The notes: generated from the sequence alone by a model not told the origin. A DNA stretch of 38,004 bases from Bacteroidales bacterium (GCA_029983675.1 JASBYY010000031.1:1-38004); one strand, 5' to 3'; numbered from the stretch's first letter, positions 15,672 through 24,884 are shown. Program-made: numbers and translations.

Positions 15672-17570
15672 CTATTGCAAAGGCGTATATAGTCCCGTCA
15701 AGGCGGGGTTTTTCTTCGTCATGTAATAGCTGTATTTTTCAATATCAAGCAGTCCGAGGCCTCTATTCCAAATATAGGTCTTAATGATGATGTCCTGTGG
15801 CTCAAGTCGGCTTTCTTCAAAACGAAAACCTTGGGCAATGCTGTGTCTTCCGGGCATAAAGTGACCGTCTTCCGACCGAGAATTGCTATAGTACAACAAA
15901 GAGTCGCTCTCGGCATCGTGCAGCTCAATGACTAAAATACAGTCGCTTACCGTATCGTAGCAGTTGAAATCAACCACAATGCCAAAAATATCCGTCTCAG
16001 CAGGGATGGAATCTCCTCCGATACAGTGTGATTGTCCCCATTCCTGGTGTTCATAGCGAAAATTGCTTTTGTCGATCGGGTGTAGTGCAGGCTGGCTATT
16101 TTTGATGGCAGACCTACTTAATGTCAGGTATTTAGAGGTGAACCAGGTGTGTTCGTTTATTAAATAGGGATAGGCGGCCACCGCTGTGACTTCCCAAGCA
16201 GCATTTGTCCAGTCAGTCCATCCCAATCCTAACATGGCGCTCGAATCGCTTTCTAACCAGTTGCGAAAATCTGCAATGGAATTGTTCAAGTCAAACAGGC
16301 TTCGGCGTGTGACACCGGTTTTTGCCTGATAAAACTCAGGGACTTTCTTGGCTTCGCTGTGCGTGGCGAAACGAATGTCATCGAAGGCAGATTGGTCTTT
16401 TTCCATTTCAACGGCAATCTGGTCGAAGCCTTGATGATACATCAAGTCGAAGTGCCTGCGGTCGATGATCAGTGAGTTGATGCCGACAAACAGCAAAACG
16501 GCAACGAGGACGGCTGTTTGCGCGACACTGGTGGTGTTGTTCTTAAAGAACGAGAAGGCCGCGATGACGATAAAGGGATAGCTGAAAATCAGTGTACTTT
16601 GCTGGAGAATAGGCTCGCGAAGCATGGAATATACGAAGGCGATGCCGAAAATCAATGCAAACCAAACAAAGGGAATCCATTTCATGGGCGATTTCCGCTT
16701 GTTTCGTTTGCTGAGGACGAAGGGTAAAAGGATGAATACTCCAACGCAGAACATGAACAGCGTGGAATAGTTCATCGTGTATCGGATGAAATCCCAAAGA
16801 AAACTACTCGAAGGCTTGCCTAACCAGCCACCTATGCTTCCGCTGACAATGAGCTGTTGGTAGAAAATCGGGATGTTCGGACTGTAAAGCAGAACAGCCC
16901 CTAAGCCGCTAAGCCAGTATGGCTTACGTCTTTCTTTCGGTAAAAAGAAAAGCCCGGTAAGAAAAATCAAGCCGGCCTGTGCGGTGGAAAAGCTGTGCAT
17001 CAGGGCTGCCAGCCACGAAGCGACGGCAAACCCAATGCAGGTGCCAACGGTAGGCTTCCTTGGATCGAAAACGATTTTGTACCAGAAAAAGGTTTGCAGC
17101 AATACGAAGAAAAGTCCCGGAGCATAAGGCCGCGCCACCTGACTGTAAAAAACGGTGAATTGGCTGACTGCAAAAAAAGCAGCGGCAAGTAAGCCTGTCT
17201 TGCTGTTGAACCATTGCCGTCCAATCTTGTAAATCAGGAAGATGGAACCGACACCTACTACAACAAATGGGAGCTTCACCCAAAACTGGCTCCAGCCGAA
17301 CAGCTTCACCCAAAAGTAGAGGAAAAACTGCACGCCGGCAGGGTGAGGGTCAACGATGATGCCTTGTGTAAACAAGTCGTGCAGGTTGTCGTATGAGGTG
17401 CGGAACAAGGCGCTGAATTCGTCGTGCATGAAAGGAATCTGATCGAGTTTCCATGCTCGCAGTATGGTGGCGACCACCATGATGACAGCCAATATGATAT
17501 AATCGGCTTTGACACTTGTCTTGTTGCGGCTTGCCCTCAGATGGTAGGCGCGTTTTCTTATGGGACCCAT
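15672..17570 (-). CDS. Membrane glycosyltransferase, GT39/ArnT-like (GT-C fold)
   Basis: A 632-residue polytopic membrane protein resembling the dolichyl/undecaprenyl-phosphate sugar transferases (ArnT, PMT family), which move a sugar from a lipid carrier onto a target on the periplasmic side. The first helix is followed by an acidic loop LDQIPFMHDEFSAL, the DE pair expected to be catalytic, and then DPHPAGVQFFLYFWVKLFG, both typical of GT-C enzymes. About ten hydrophobic segments fill residues 25-360. A soluble C-terminal domain of about 250 residues follows. ATG 17570 (MGPIRKRAYHLR) was chosen; a start at 17621 would overlap pyrH. It begins 19 bases after the pyrH stop and ends 136 bases before frr. 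The sugar and acceptor cannot be told from the sequence. Confidence 0.85.
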   Translation of the reverse strand: MGPIRKRAYHLRASRNKTSVKADYIILAVIMVVATILRAWKLDQIPFMHDEFSALFRTSYDNLHDLFTQGIIVDPHPAGVQFFLYFWVKLFGWSQFWVKLPFVVVGVGSIFLIYKIGRQWFNSKTGLLAAAFFAVSQFTVFYSQVARPYAPGLFFVLLQTFFWYKIVFDPRKPTVGTCIGFAVASWLAALMHSFSTAQAGLIFLTGLFFLPKERRKPYWLSGLGAVLLYSPNIPIFYQQLIVSGSIGGWLGKPSSSFLWDFIRYTMNYSTLFMFCVGVFILLPFVLSKRNKRKSPMKWIPFVWFALIFGIAFVYSMLREPILQQSTLIFSYPFIVIAAFSFFKNNTTSVAQTAVLVAVLLFVGINSLIIDRRHFDLMYHQGFDQIAVEMEKDQSAFDDIRFATHSEAKKVPEFYQAKTGVTRRSLFDLNNSIADFRNWLESDSSAMLGLGWTDWTNAAWEVTAVAAYPYLINEHTWFTSKYLTLSRSAIKNSQPALHPIDKSNFRYEHQEWGQSHCIGGDSIPAETDIFGIVVDFNCYDTVSDCILVIELHDAESDSLLYYSNSRSEDGHFMPGRHSIAQGFRFEESRLEPQDIIIKTYIWNRGLGLLDIEKYSYYMTKKNPALTGLYTPLQ

Positions 17571-17589
17571 GATCTGTATCCTTTCTGGG

Positions 17590-18297
17590 TTATTTCGTAA
17601 CGAGGGTGCCGATATTTTCACCGTTAAGGACGCGCATAAGGTTGCCCTTAGTGTTCATGTCGAATACGTACATCGGCATGTCGTTCACTTTGCAAAGGGT
17701 GAAGGCAGTCATGTCCATCACCTTGAGGTTACGGTTATAGGCTTCGTCATACGTGATATGGTCGAATTTTGTGGCCGTTGGGTCTTTCTCGGGATCGGCG
17801 GTGTAAATGCCATCAACGCGGGTGCCTTTCAGAATGATGTCGGCCTTGATTTCGACGGCACGCAGGGCAGACCCTGTGTCGGTGGTGAAAAACGGATTGC
17901 CGGTACCGGCGGCCATTACCACAATCTGACCTTCTTCAAGGAAACGGATGGCTTTTGCACTGCTCATGGTGTCGGCAATGCGGTCGATGAACAAACCGGA
18001 AAGCAACACGGCCTTGGCTCCTTTGCCAATGAGGGCTTGTTGCATGGCCATGCTGTTGATAACTGTGGCCAACATGCCCATGTAGTCGCCTTGAATACGG
18101 TCGAACCCTTGGCTGGCACCTTGTATGCCGCGGAAAATGTTGCCGCCGCCAATGACAATGCCGATTTGGACGCCTTTTTTAGCGACTTCAATGATTTGTT
18201 CGGCGTACTCGTTCAAACGGTCGGGGTCGATGCCGAACTGCTGCTCACCCATGAGAGCTTCACCACTGAGCTTTAATAATATCCTATTGTATTTCAT
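17590..18297 (-). CDS. pyrH: UMP kinase
   Basis: Phosphorylates UMP to UDP in pyrimidine nucleotide synthesis; a cytoplasmic hexamer in other bacteria, regulated by GTP and UTP. At 235 residues it has the family length, with LKLSGEALMG at about 7-16, IGGGNIFRG at about 49-57, and GTGNPFFTTDTGSALRAVEI, the conserved nucleotide-binding segment, at about 131-150. The start at 18297 gives the usual MKYNRILLKLSGE. It is followed closely by the GT39-like gene and only then by frr. A -7 element TACCTTTG lies 33 bases upstream (18338-18331). Confidence 0.97.
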   Translation of the reverse strand: MKYNRILLKLSGEALMGEQQFGIDPDRLNEYAEQIIEVAKKGVQIGIVIGGGNIFRGIQGASQGFDRIQGDYMGMLATVINSMAMQQALIGKGAKAVLLSGLFIDRIADTMSSAKAIRFLEEGQIVVMAAGTGNPFFTTDTGSALRAVEIKADIILKGTRVDGIYTADPEKDPTATKFDHITYDEAYNRNLKVMDMTAFTLCKVNDMPMYVFDMNTKGNLMRVLNGENIGTLVTK

Positions 18298-18330
18298 ACG
18301 GTTTTGTTTTGATGCTTGTTTTTAAAACGA

Positions 18331-18338
18331 CAAAGGTA
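18331..18338 (-). promoter_or_regulatory. -7 promoter element for pyrH
   Basis: Reads TACCTTTG on the minus strand, a perfect match to TAnnTTTG, 33 bases upstream of pyrH. A second match, TATTTTTG at 18512-18505, lies further upstream near the secA terminator. The rest of the 18298-18573 gap shows nothing else I can support. Confidence 0.55.
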
Positions 18339-18520
18339 TTGAATAATTGGATAGTCAGATAAAAAACAAGGTGAAATTCATGAGAGAAGAGGCCTTGGAC
18401 GCGTGTTGAAATCTCTTGAAACAAAGAAACGGGGTCTGTGAAATATCAAAATGGTTGTTTCATAGACATTTGTCATTGGTTACTACGTGTGGACTTGTCA
18501 AGAACAAAAATAGCAAGATA

Positions 18521-18551
18521 AAAAAATGCCCGGTCATTGCCGGGCATTTTT
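18521..18551 (-). terminator. Intrinsic terminator of secA
   Basis: Stem ATGCCCGG (18526-18533) with CCGGGCAT (18540-18547) and a 6-base loop, extended by A-T pairs on both sides. On the minus strand the stem is followed by a long T run, 22 bases after the secA stop. Confidence 0.88.
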
Positions 18552-18573
18552 ATGAAAAGACAGAATGTATCGA

Positions 18574-21500
18574 TTAGTTTCCCCCCTCCATGCGTCCATG
18601 GCAGTTTTTGTACTTCTTGCCGCTGCCGCAGGGACATGGGTCGTTGCGTCCCACTTTCTTCTCTACGCGAATGGGCTGGGTGATCTGTCGTTGTTGCGTA
18701 TTGCTGTGCGCTTGCGAAAGCATGTCATTGCGTTCTTCCTTGAGTTTGGAACGGTCAATGCCACGGGCACGATGCTCTTTCACTGAATCGGCATCTTGAA
18801 CAGGGATGTCGGCACGCATCAGGAACGAAATCACTTCTTCGTTGATTTTTTCAATCATGGTCTTGAACAGGTTGAACGATTCAAGTTTGTAGATGACCAA
18901 TGGGTCTTTCTGTTCATATGTGGCGTTTTGCACCGATTCTTTCAGGTCGTCCAATTCGCGCAAGTGTTCTTTCCAAGCATTGTCGATAAGGCCGAGCGTA
19001 ATACTTTTTTCGATGCTTAGTGTGACTTCTCTTGCGCCGTTATCCACGGCCCGCTTCAAGTTTACAATGACATTCATGCCGCGTTTGCCGTCGGTGATCG
19101 GGATGGCGATGTTTTCAAATCGTGTTTGGCGTTCAAACACGTTTTTAATCACTGGCATGGTCTTCTCGCCGATGATGCGTGCCTTTTCACGGTAATGTGC
19201 CAAGGCGGTGTCAAAGAGAAGGTCGGAAAGGCTTTCGATCCTTTCGCTCTTGAGCTGGCTTTTGTCGAAGGGCAAATCGATACCGAGGGTTGACAGCACT
19301 TCCATCTGCAAGCTCTCATAGTCGTTTGCATCTTTGAAATCTGCAATCAGATTTTCGCCTAAGTCGTACATCATGTTGTTGATATCGACAGAAAGGCGTT
19401 CGCCGAACAAGGCATGGTGGCGTTTGCTGTAGATCACTTCGCGCTGCGAGTTCATCACGTCGTCATACTCCAACAGATGTTTACGCACGCCGAAATGGTT
19501 CTCTTCCACTTTTTTCTGTGCCTTTTCAATCTGTTTGGTGATCATGGAATGCTGGATGACTTCGCCTTCCTGCAAGCCGATGCGGTCCATGATGCCGGCA
19601 ATGCGTTCGGATCCGAACATGCGCATCAGGTTGTCCTCCAACGAGACGAAGAACTGCGAGCTTCCAGGGTCGCCTTGACGTCCGGAACGGCCACGGAGCT
19701 GCCTATCCACACGGCGCGACTCATGGCGTTCGGTGCCGATGATGGCCAAACCGCCCGCTTTTTTTACGCCAGGTCCGAGCTTAATGTCGGTACCACGGCC
19801 TGCCATGTTGGTGGCGATGGTGACGGTGCCGGCCAAACCGGCTTCTTTCACGATTTGGGCCTCCTTGAAGTGCAGCTTGGCGTTCAGCACATTATGAGGG
19901 ATGTTGCGCCGTGTCAACATGCGGCTCAGCAACTCGGAGATTTCAACCGAGGTAGTACCAACCAACACGGGGCGTCCCGCCTCAACAAGATGTTGAACTT
20001 CATCGATTACGGCATTGTATTTCTCACGTTTGGTCTTGTAAACCATATCCTCGTGGTCGATTCGCGCGATGGGGCGGTTGGTCGGGATGACAACGACATC
20101 GAGTTTGTAGATGTCCCAGAACTCACCGGCTTCGGTTTCAGCTGTACCGGTCATACCCGCTAATTTATGGTACATGCGGAAATAGTTCTGCAAGGTGATG
20201 GTAGCGTAGGTCTGTGTCGCGGCTTCCACTTTTACGTTTTCCTTGGCTTCCACGGCTTGGTGTAGTCCGTCGGACCAGCGGCGGCCCTCCATGATACGTC
20301 CCGTCTGTTCGTCCACAATTTTAATCTTGTTGTCCATGATGACGTAATCGACATCTTTTTCGAACAACGTGTAGGCCTTCAGCAGCTGACGCACGGTGTG
20401 CAGGCGCTCAGACTTTTCGGAGAAGTCACGCAACAGTTCGGCCTTGCGCAACACCTTTTCGTCATTGGTCAGATTGGACTTTTCCATCTCGGCGATCTCA
20501 GAACCGATGTCGGGCAGGATGAAGAAGTCGGGGGTGTTATAAGCTTTTGTCAGCGAATCGATGCCTTTCTCAGTGAGGTCAACGGTGTTCAGCTTTTCAT
20601 CGATGACAAAATACAACTCGTCATCAATAAAAGGCATGTTCTCGTTGCGGTTTTGCATGTAAAAGCCTTCGGTTTTTTGCAAAAGGCTTTTCATGCCTTC
20701 CTCGCTCAGGAATTTGATAAGGGCGTTGCTTTTCGGCAGTCCGCGGAAAGCACGAAACATCAGGTCGGCGCCATGCTTTTTTTCTTCATTGGTGGCGTTC
20801 GGATTGGTCAGGATGGATTTGGCCTCGGCCAAAATGCCAGTGACCAAACGCTTTTGAGCCTCGAAGAGTTTCACGACGTCAGGTTTCAGCACATCGAACT
20901 CTTGGTCTTCGCCGCGTGGTGTAGGGCCGGAGATGATGAGTGGCGTTCGTGCGTCGTCAATCAACACGGAGTCCACTTCGTCAACAATGGCATAATGGTG
21001 TTTGCGTTGCACCAGTTCTTCAGGGTTTCCTGTCATGTTGTCACGCAGATAATCGAAACCGAACTCGTTGTTGGTGCCATAGGTGATGTCGGCCAAGTAG
21101 GCTTTGCGGCGTTCGGTGGAATTAGGCTCGTGCTTGTCGATGCAGTCCACTGTCAGTCCGAGAAATTCGTACATGGCCCCCATCCACTCCGAGTCACGCT
21201 TGGCCAAGTAATCGTTCACGGTAACGACATGAACGCCTTTTCCGGCAAGGGCATTCAGATAGACGGGCAGTGTCGCCACCAAGGTTTTACCTTCGCCGGT
21301 GGCCATTTCGGCAATCTTGCCTTGATGCAACACGATACCGCCGATGATTTGCACATCGTAGTGCACCATGTCCCAAGTCACCTTGTTGCCTCCAGCCATC
21401 CAACTGTTTTTATAGTAGGCCTTGTCGCCCGCAATCGTGATATGCTCGTGTTTCGATGCCAGTTCGCGGTCGAGGTCGGTGGCGGTCACTTCCACGGTTT

Positions 21501-21873
21501 CATGCTCGCAGAAATACTTTGCGGCGGCTTTTACCACAGAAAAGGCTTGGGGGAGCAGTTCGTTCAGTGCCTCTTCGATTTTGTCGAGTTCGTGTTTCTC
21601 TAGCTTGTCAACTTGATCGTAGATCTTCTCCTTTTCATCAGGATCCATGTCGGGATCGTTGTCCACTTTGGCGCGTAGGGCTTCGATTTCAGCACGTTCC
21701 GATGCGGTCTTATTGATGATGTATTCCTTAAACTCTACTGTTTTGTGACGCAGTGCGTCGATGTCGAGTTTTACGATGTCTTCGTATGCTTTCAGGGTGC
21801 GTTGTAGTATGGGCTGCAACTCCTTGTTGTCACGCGACGCTTTGTCGCCGAACAGTTTCTTTAGAAATCCCAT
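18574..21873 (-). CDS. secA: Preprotein translocase subunit SecA
   Basis: ATPase motor that pushes unfolded proteins through SecYEG at the inner membrane. It has 1099 residues, the long form usual in Bacteroidota, compared with about 900 in E. coli. Walker A is at about 190-200 (MATGEGKTLVA) and the DEVDSVLIDDARTPL motif at about 292-306. The helicase-like second domain includes ATNMAGRGTDIKLG and RRVDRQLRGRSGRQGDPG. The C-terminal zinc-binding SecB/ribosome-contact motif CPCGSGKKYKNCH is intact. The start at 21873 gives MGFLKKLFGDKASRDN. It appears monocistronic, with a promoter at 21948-21980 and a terminator at 18521-18551. It is needed for export of all the secreted proteins in this window. 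Confidence 0.98.
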   Translation of the reverse strand: MGFLKKLFGDKASRDNKELQPILQRTLKAYEDIVKLDIDALRHKTVEFKEYIINKTASERAEIEALRAKVDNDPDMDPDEKEKIYDQVDKLEKHELDKIEEALNELLPQAFSVVKAAAKYFCEHETVEVTATDLDRELASKHEHITIAGDKAYYKNSWMAGGNKVTWDMVHYDVQIIGGIVLHQGKIAEMATGEGKTLVATLPVYLNALAGKGVHVVTVNDYLAKRDSEWMGAMYEFLGLTVDCIDKHEPNSTERRKAYLADITYGTNNEFGFDYLRDNMTGNPEELVQRKHHYAIVDEVDSVLIDDARTPLIISGPTPRGEDQEFDVLKPDVVKLFEAQKRLVTGILAEAKSILTNPNATNEEKKHGADLMFRAFRGLPKSNALIKFLSEEGMKSLLQKTEGFYMQNRNENMPFIDDELYFVIDEKLNTVDLTEKGIDSLTKAYNTPDFFILPDIGSEIAEMEKSNLTNDEKVLRKAELLRDFSEKSERLHTVRQLLKAYTLFEKDVDYVIMDNKIKIVDEQTGRIMEGRRWSDGLHQAVEAKENVKVEAATQTYATITLQNYFRMYHKLAGMTGTAETEAGEFWDIYKLDVVVIPTNRPIARIDHEDMVYKTKREKYNAVIDEVQHLVEAGRPVLVGTTSVEISELLSRMLTRRNIPHNVLNAKLHFKEAQIVKEAGLAGTVTIATNMAGRGTDIKLGPGVKKAGGLAIIGTERHESRRVDRQLRGRSGRQGDPGSSQFFVSLEDNLMRMFGSERIAGIMDRIGLQEGEVIQHSMITKQIEKAQKKVEENHFGVRKHLLEYDDVMNSQREVIYSKRHHALFGERLSVDINNMMYDLGENLIADFKDANDYESLQMEVLSTLGIDLPFDKSQLKSERIESLSDLLFDTALAHYREKARIIGEKTMPVIKNVFERQTRFENIAIPITDGKRGMNVIVNLKRAVDNGAREVTLSIEKSITLGLIDNAWKEHLRELDDLKESVQNATYEQKDPLVIYKLESFNLFKTMIEKINEEVISFLMRADIPVQDADSVKEHRARGIDRSKLKEERNDMLSQAHSNTQQRQITQPIRVEKKVGRNDPCPCGSGKKYKNCHGRMEGGN

Positions 21874-21947
21874 TTGTTTCTTTATTTAAGTTTATGTGTT
21901 TCAGCCGCGCAAAATTGACGACCGCGACTTTTTTAGCAAATATTGTG

Positions 21948-21980
21948 CAAAGGTAGAGAAAAAATCCTTTCGCCGTCAAA
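21948..21980 (-). promoter_or_regulatory. Promoter of secA
   Basis: On the minus strand a -33 TTTG (21980-21977) is followed after a 21-base spacer by -7 TACCTTTG (21955-21948). This fits the Bacteroidota sigma-A pattern. The leader to the secA start is about 70 bases and contains no obvious hairpin or SecM-like reading frame. Confidence 0.65.
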
Positions 21981-22100
21981 ATGTCAGTATGTCTGTTTTT
22001 TATCAATAATGCTAAGGGAAGTCGGACGGGGCGAATTCTTTTTTAGTCAGCCGTGTAACAGGCGAAAATACCTCATGACAAAAGTGACATCCGGGCTGTT

Positions 22101-23477
22101 TCAATAGGTTCTCCTGACATAATCACCCAGCCCTTGGTCGGGAGACGGGGCAGGGGCGGCACCGATTTTCACACCAGGCAGAATGAGCACGTATTCCGGA
22201 AACATTTTCACGTCGTAGGCTTCAAGCAGCAGGATGTTGTTGCCCAGGTTGAGCAGCGGCCAGTCGTATTTCTTTTCAACGAATTGCTTTTTATAAAAGT
22301 CCATTTTGTCTTTGGTGGCGATGGTGATGATTTGAACGGAATCGTGCCATTGTTTGTGCAGTTCGTTCAACGCCTTGAATTGACGCTCGCTCACCACAGA
22401 AGCATCGTCAACGAACTGAAGCAGCACATGCCGGTCTTTGTATTGGCTTAGTTTTGCGACAGAGCCGGAAGCGTTCTTTAATTCGAAGTCAGTGGCCGGC
22501 GAGCCGCTCTTGAACCGATTGAATTTTTCCAAGGCGTTGCCGATGATGTGCTTGTGTTCGTCGTATTTGCTGTCTTCTTGGATGGCGACTAGATGGGCGA
22601 CCACCCTTTTGCGGCTGCCGGCATCTTGATAGTACATCTTTTGCAGGTTGTAAATGGTAATCAGTTCGGCCAGACGTGGGTTGCGCGCCATAAACGGGTC
22701 GGTGGCAAGGTAGTTCTTGAATTCAATAGAGCCGGTCAGGAAAGCGGTTTGAAGTTTTCCAATGTCATATTGAGGCCTCCAGAAATAGTTGGAAAACATC
22801 TCTTTGAAAAGGTCGATATATGCAGGTTGCGTGTAGAGCACGGGCTTTTTGTCAAAGTAGGATTCCGAAACCTTTTTGCCTCCATCGGAATAAATGGCGT
22901 TTCTTATGGCAGCGATTTTATATTCGTTGTAGTCTTTCACGTATTGCGACTTGATGCCGGGCAGCGTTTTTGCAATGGTGGCACGGATGGAGTCGATGTA
23001 GCGCGATTGCCGTCCCCGATAGATCTGGTTGAAATGGTCGAGCAAATAACCGTTGATGATTTTTTCGGAATAAGTCAGCTGGCGATAGACATCTTTGTCA
23101 TTGGCCTTCCGGACACGCAAGGCGGGCATTTCTTTGTCGAAGTACGACACGGCTTCATCTTGTTGTGGAATGAAAATCTCAACATCGTAATTGGAGTTGG
23201 GGGTGAGATAAAGATCCACATTTTCCAGATCGACGTAGATGCGGGCCGGTAGAATTTGGCTGATATTGACTTCAAGGATGAACTGCCCTTTGTCGTTGGC
23301 CTGCATCTGGCAGGACTGTGCTTCTTTCCAGTTGAACAGGTCTTCGTAAACAAATAAGCGAATCAAGGCGTTGGGCTTGTTGACTCTTCCCGTGATGGTG
23401 ACGTTCTGAGCACTGACAGTCAAAACGGTAAAGAAAAAAACGGACAGCCATGCCATCCTAAACATACGGTTTTTCAT
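22101..23477 (-). CDS. Exported thioredoxin-fold protein lacking the CxxC motif
   Basis: A 458-residue envelope protein with a signal peptide (hydrophobic stretch about residues 8-20, then VSAQ). The N-terminal 100 residues look like the DUF4369-type beta domain found in Bacteroidota TlpA-like proteins. A helical middle region follows, and the last 140 or so residues form a thioredoxin/AhpC-type domain (GSPATDFELKNASGS, then LLQFVDDASVVSERQFKALN). Where active members have CxxC this one has DDASVVSE, so it is unlikely to be a redox enzyme. It may instead be a binding or structural member of the family. ATG 23477 was chosen over an in-frame GTG at 23492 because it gives a clean signal peptide. 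It stands alone between secA and coaD. Confidence 0.8.
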   Translation of the reverse strand: MKNRMFRMAWLSVFFFTVLTVSAQNVTITGRVNKPNALIRLFVYEDLFNWKEAQSCQMQANDKGQFILEVNISQILPARIYVDLENVDLYLTPNSNYDVEIFIPQQDEAVSYFDKEMPALRVRKANDKDVYRQLTYSEKIINGYLLDHFNQIYRGRQSRYIDSIRATIAKTLPGIKSQYVKDYNEYKIAAIRNAIYSDGGKKVSESYFDKKPVLYTQPAYIDLFKEMFSNYFWRPQYDIGKLQTAFLTGSIEFKNYLATDPFMARNPRLAELITIYNLQKMYYQDAGSRKRVVAHLVAIQEDSKYDEHKHIIGNALEKFNRFKSGSPATDFELKNASGSVAKLSQYKDRHVLLQFVDDASVVSERQFKALNELHKQWHDSVQIITIATKDKMDFYKKQFVEKKYDWPLLNLGNNILLLEAYDVKMFPEYVLILPGVKIGAAPAPSPDQGLGDYVRRTY

Positions 23478-23623
23478 GCTTATGTAACGCACTGCCGTTT
23501 GAATTATTGCAAAAAGATAGATAGGATGCCTTGACTTTGGGTTATGTCAAAAACCGATGGGAAGATGTTCTTCTTATCTTACTGACAATCTTGTGTTTGG
23601 ATTTTTCTGAAAACTTAGAAAGG

Positions 23624-24094
23624 TCAAGGGATTCGGCTTAGATTCACTTCTTCGGGAATGAATTTTGAGACATCGCCGCCGTTTTTGAAGATGTCTTTCA
23701 CCACACTCGACGAGATACCGACCAATTCGCTTTCGGTGAGCAAAAAGATAGTTTCAAGTTCGGGGTGCAGGCGTTTGTTGGCGTGACCGATCATGTTTTC
23801 ATATTCAAAGTCTCCACCACCACGCAACCCTCTGATAATGAATGTCGCCCTGACTTTTTTGCAGAAGTCGGCGGTCAGCCCTTCATAGCTTTTCACGATC
23901 ACATTCGGATAGGCTGCAAATACATTGCTGGCCCACTTCAAGCGACTTTCCAATGGAAACATCGTGCTTTTTTCGCTGTTGACACCAACAGCGACATAGA
24001 TTTTGTCGAATATGGGCAAGGCCCTGAGTACTATTGATTTATGCCCCAGTGTAATGGGATCAAAAGAGCCGGGAAAAATAGCGATACGTTCCAT
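23624..24094 (-). CDS. coaD: Phosphopantetheine adenylyltransferase
   Basis: Transfers AMP from ATP to 4'-phosphopantetheine, the penultimate step of coenzyme A synthesis. The 156 residues match the family. The nucleotidyltransferase signature FPGSFDPITLGHKSI is at about 7-21 (TLGH is the T/HxGH motif). IRGLRGGGDFEYE is at about 88-100 and the C-terminal ISSSVVKDI completes the ATP site. The start at 24094 gives MERIAIFPGSFDP. A -7 element TACTTTTG at 24144-24137 suggests its own promoter. Confidence 0.97.
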   Translation of the reverse strand: MERIAIFPGSFDPITLGHKSIVLRALPIFDKIYVAVGVNSEKSTMFPLESRLKWASNVFAAYPNVIVKSYEGLTADFCKKVRATFIIRGLRGGGDFEYENMIGHANKRLHPELETIFLLTESELVGISSSVVKDIFKNGGDVSKFIPEEVNLSRIP

Positions 24095-24136
24095 CTGTTT
24101 GCGATTTTATCCGCTTATGCGGTGCTGTTTGAGCCG

Positions 24137-24144
24137 CAAAAGTA
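24137..24144 (-). promoter_or_regulatory. -7 promoter element for coaD
   Basis: Reads TACTTTTG on the minus strand, a perfect TAnnTTTG, 42 bases upstream of coaD. It lies between the Nudix stop (24204) and coaD, so coaD need not depend on the Nudix promoter. No convincing -33 is visible. Confidence 0.55.
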
Positions 24145-24203
24145 GTGTTTTTTAGAATAGAACGAACGAACAAGGCTTGAGGGGGAACATTTAGGAGCAA
24201 CAT

Positions 24204-24854
24204 TCAAATTTGAGGCGGTGACAGAGGTGCTGTGTCCATGAGCTTTCGGATGTCCTTTTCAAGCACGTCACGAATGGAACGGAAGGTGTTTTCGAAAAAC
24301 GGGGCAAGTCCTGCTTTGTCGATGAGCGTGACGCTTTCGATACCCTCTTCTGTTTGCGGTTTCAATGTGCAATTGCCGTCGGAGTACATGGCATACCAAT
24401 ATGTCGCCTTTAACCGCCATTCGCCGTGCCAATCGTAACAATGCCAGGTGGTGGGCAGTTTTTGTGCGAGGTGCAGCCCTTCTATTCCTGTTTCTTCATG
24501 CACTTCGCGCAGTGCGGCATTATCGGGCGTTTCGCCCGATTCAATATGTCCTTTGGGCAGATCGGGGATACCGTTTCGTTGGATGCAGACGAGCTTAGTC
24601 CCCGTAAAGACAATGCCCCCTGCAGCAGGAGCCAGGCGAAAGGTGCGGGATAAAGTTGCTGACAACATGGAAGGGGATAGTGAGTCGATATGGATGTCTG
24701 CAACATTACGGAGTGTCAGCCAGTTGTTTAAAAAAAAACCGAGTTTTTCAACCTCGTAAGCATCAGATTGTTGGCAAGTTGCGGCAAAATCGAGCTGGTC
24801 TTCGTTGATGTTTGGAAAGATTATAGCTTTGCTTTCATGAAAAATAGCGTACAT
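24204..24854 (-). CDS. Nudix hydrolase
   Basis: A 216-residue protein whose second half is a Nudix domain with an intact Nudix box, GHIESGETPDNAAL then REVHEETGIEG, which binds the metal and hydrolyses a nucleoside diphosphate linked to another moiety. The first 85 or so residues form a separate, unrecognised domain (MYAIFHESKAIIFPN start). The reading frame is open up to 24986, but that would overlap the pyrE coding start. ATG 24854 fits the -7 element TATTTTTG at 24892-24885. The start codon lies inside the pyrE -7 element on the other strand. A Nudix gene divergent from pyrE is a common Bacteroidota arrangement; the substrate is unknown. Confidence 0.88.
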   Translation of the reverse strand: MYAIFHESKAIIFPNINEDQLDFAATCQQSDAYEVEKLGFFLNNWLTLRNVADIHIDSLSPSMLSATLSRTFRLAPAAGGIVFTGTKLVCIQRNGIPDLPKGHIESGETPDNAALREVHEETGIEGLHLAQKLPTTWHCYDWHGEWRLKATYWYAMYSDGNCTLKPQTEEGIESVTLIDKAGLAPFFENTFRSIRDVLEKDIRKLMDTAPLSPPQI

Positions 24855-24857
24855 TTG
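24828..24857 (+). promoter_or_regulatory. Promoter of pyrE
   Basis: A -33 TTTG (24828-24831), an 18-base spacer and a -7 TACATTTG (24850-24857), 43 bases before the pyrE start: one of the cleanest Bacteroidota-type promoters in the window. It lies inside the first codons of the Nudix gene, whose ATG (minus, 24854-24852) overlaps the -7 element. Confidence 0.72.
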
Positions 24858-24884
24858 TGGCCGAATTGGATGGATAATTCGCCA

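Noticed and set aside
18378..18476. 32-codon minus-strand frame upstream of pyrH with a possible -7 element at 18512-18505
   Set aside because: No ribosome-binding site, no recognisable feature, and its composition is that of non-coding sequence.
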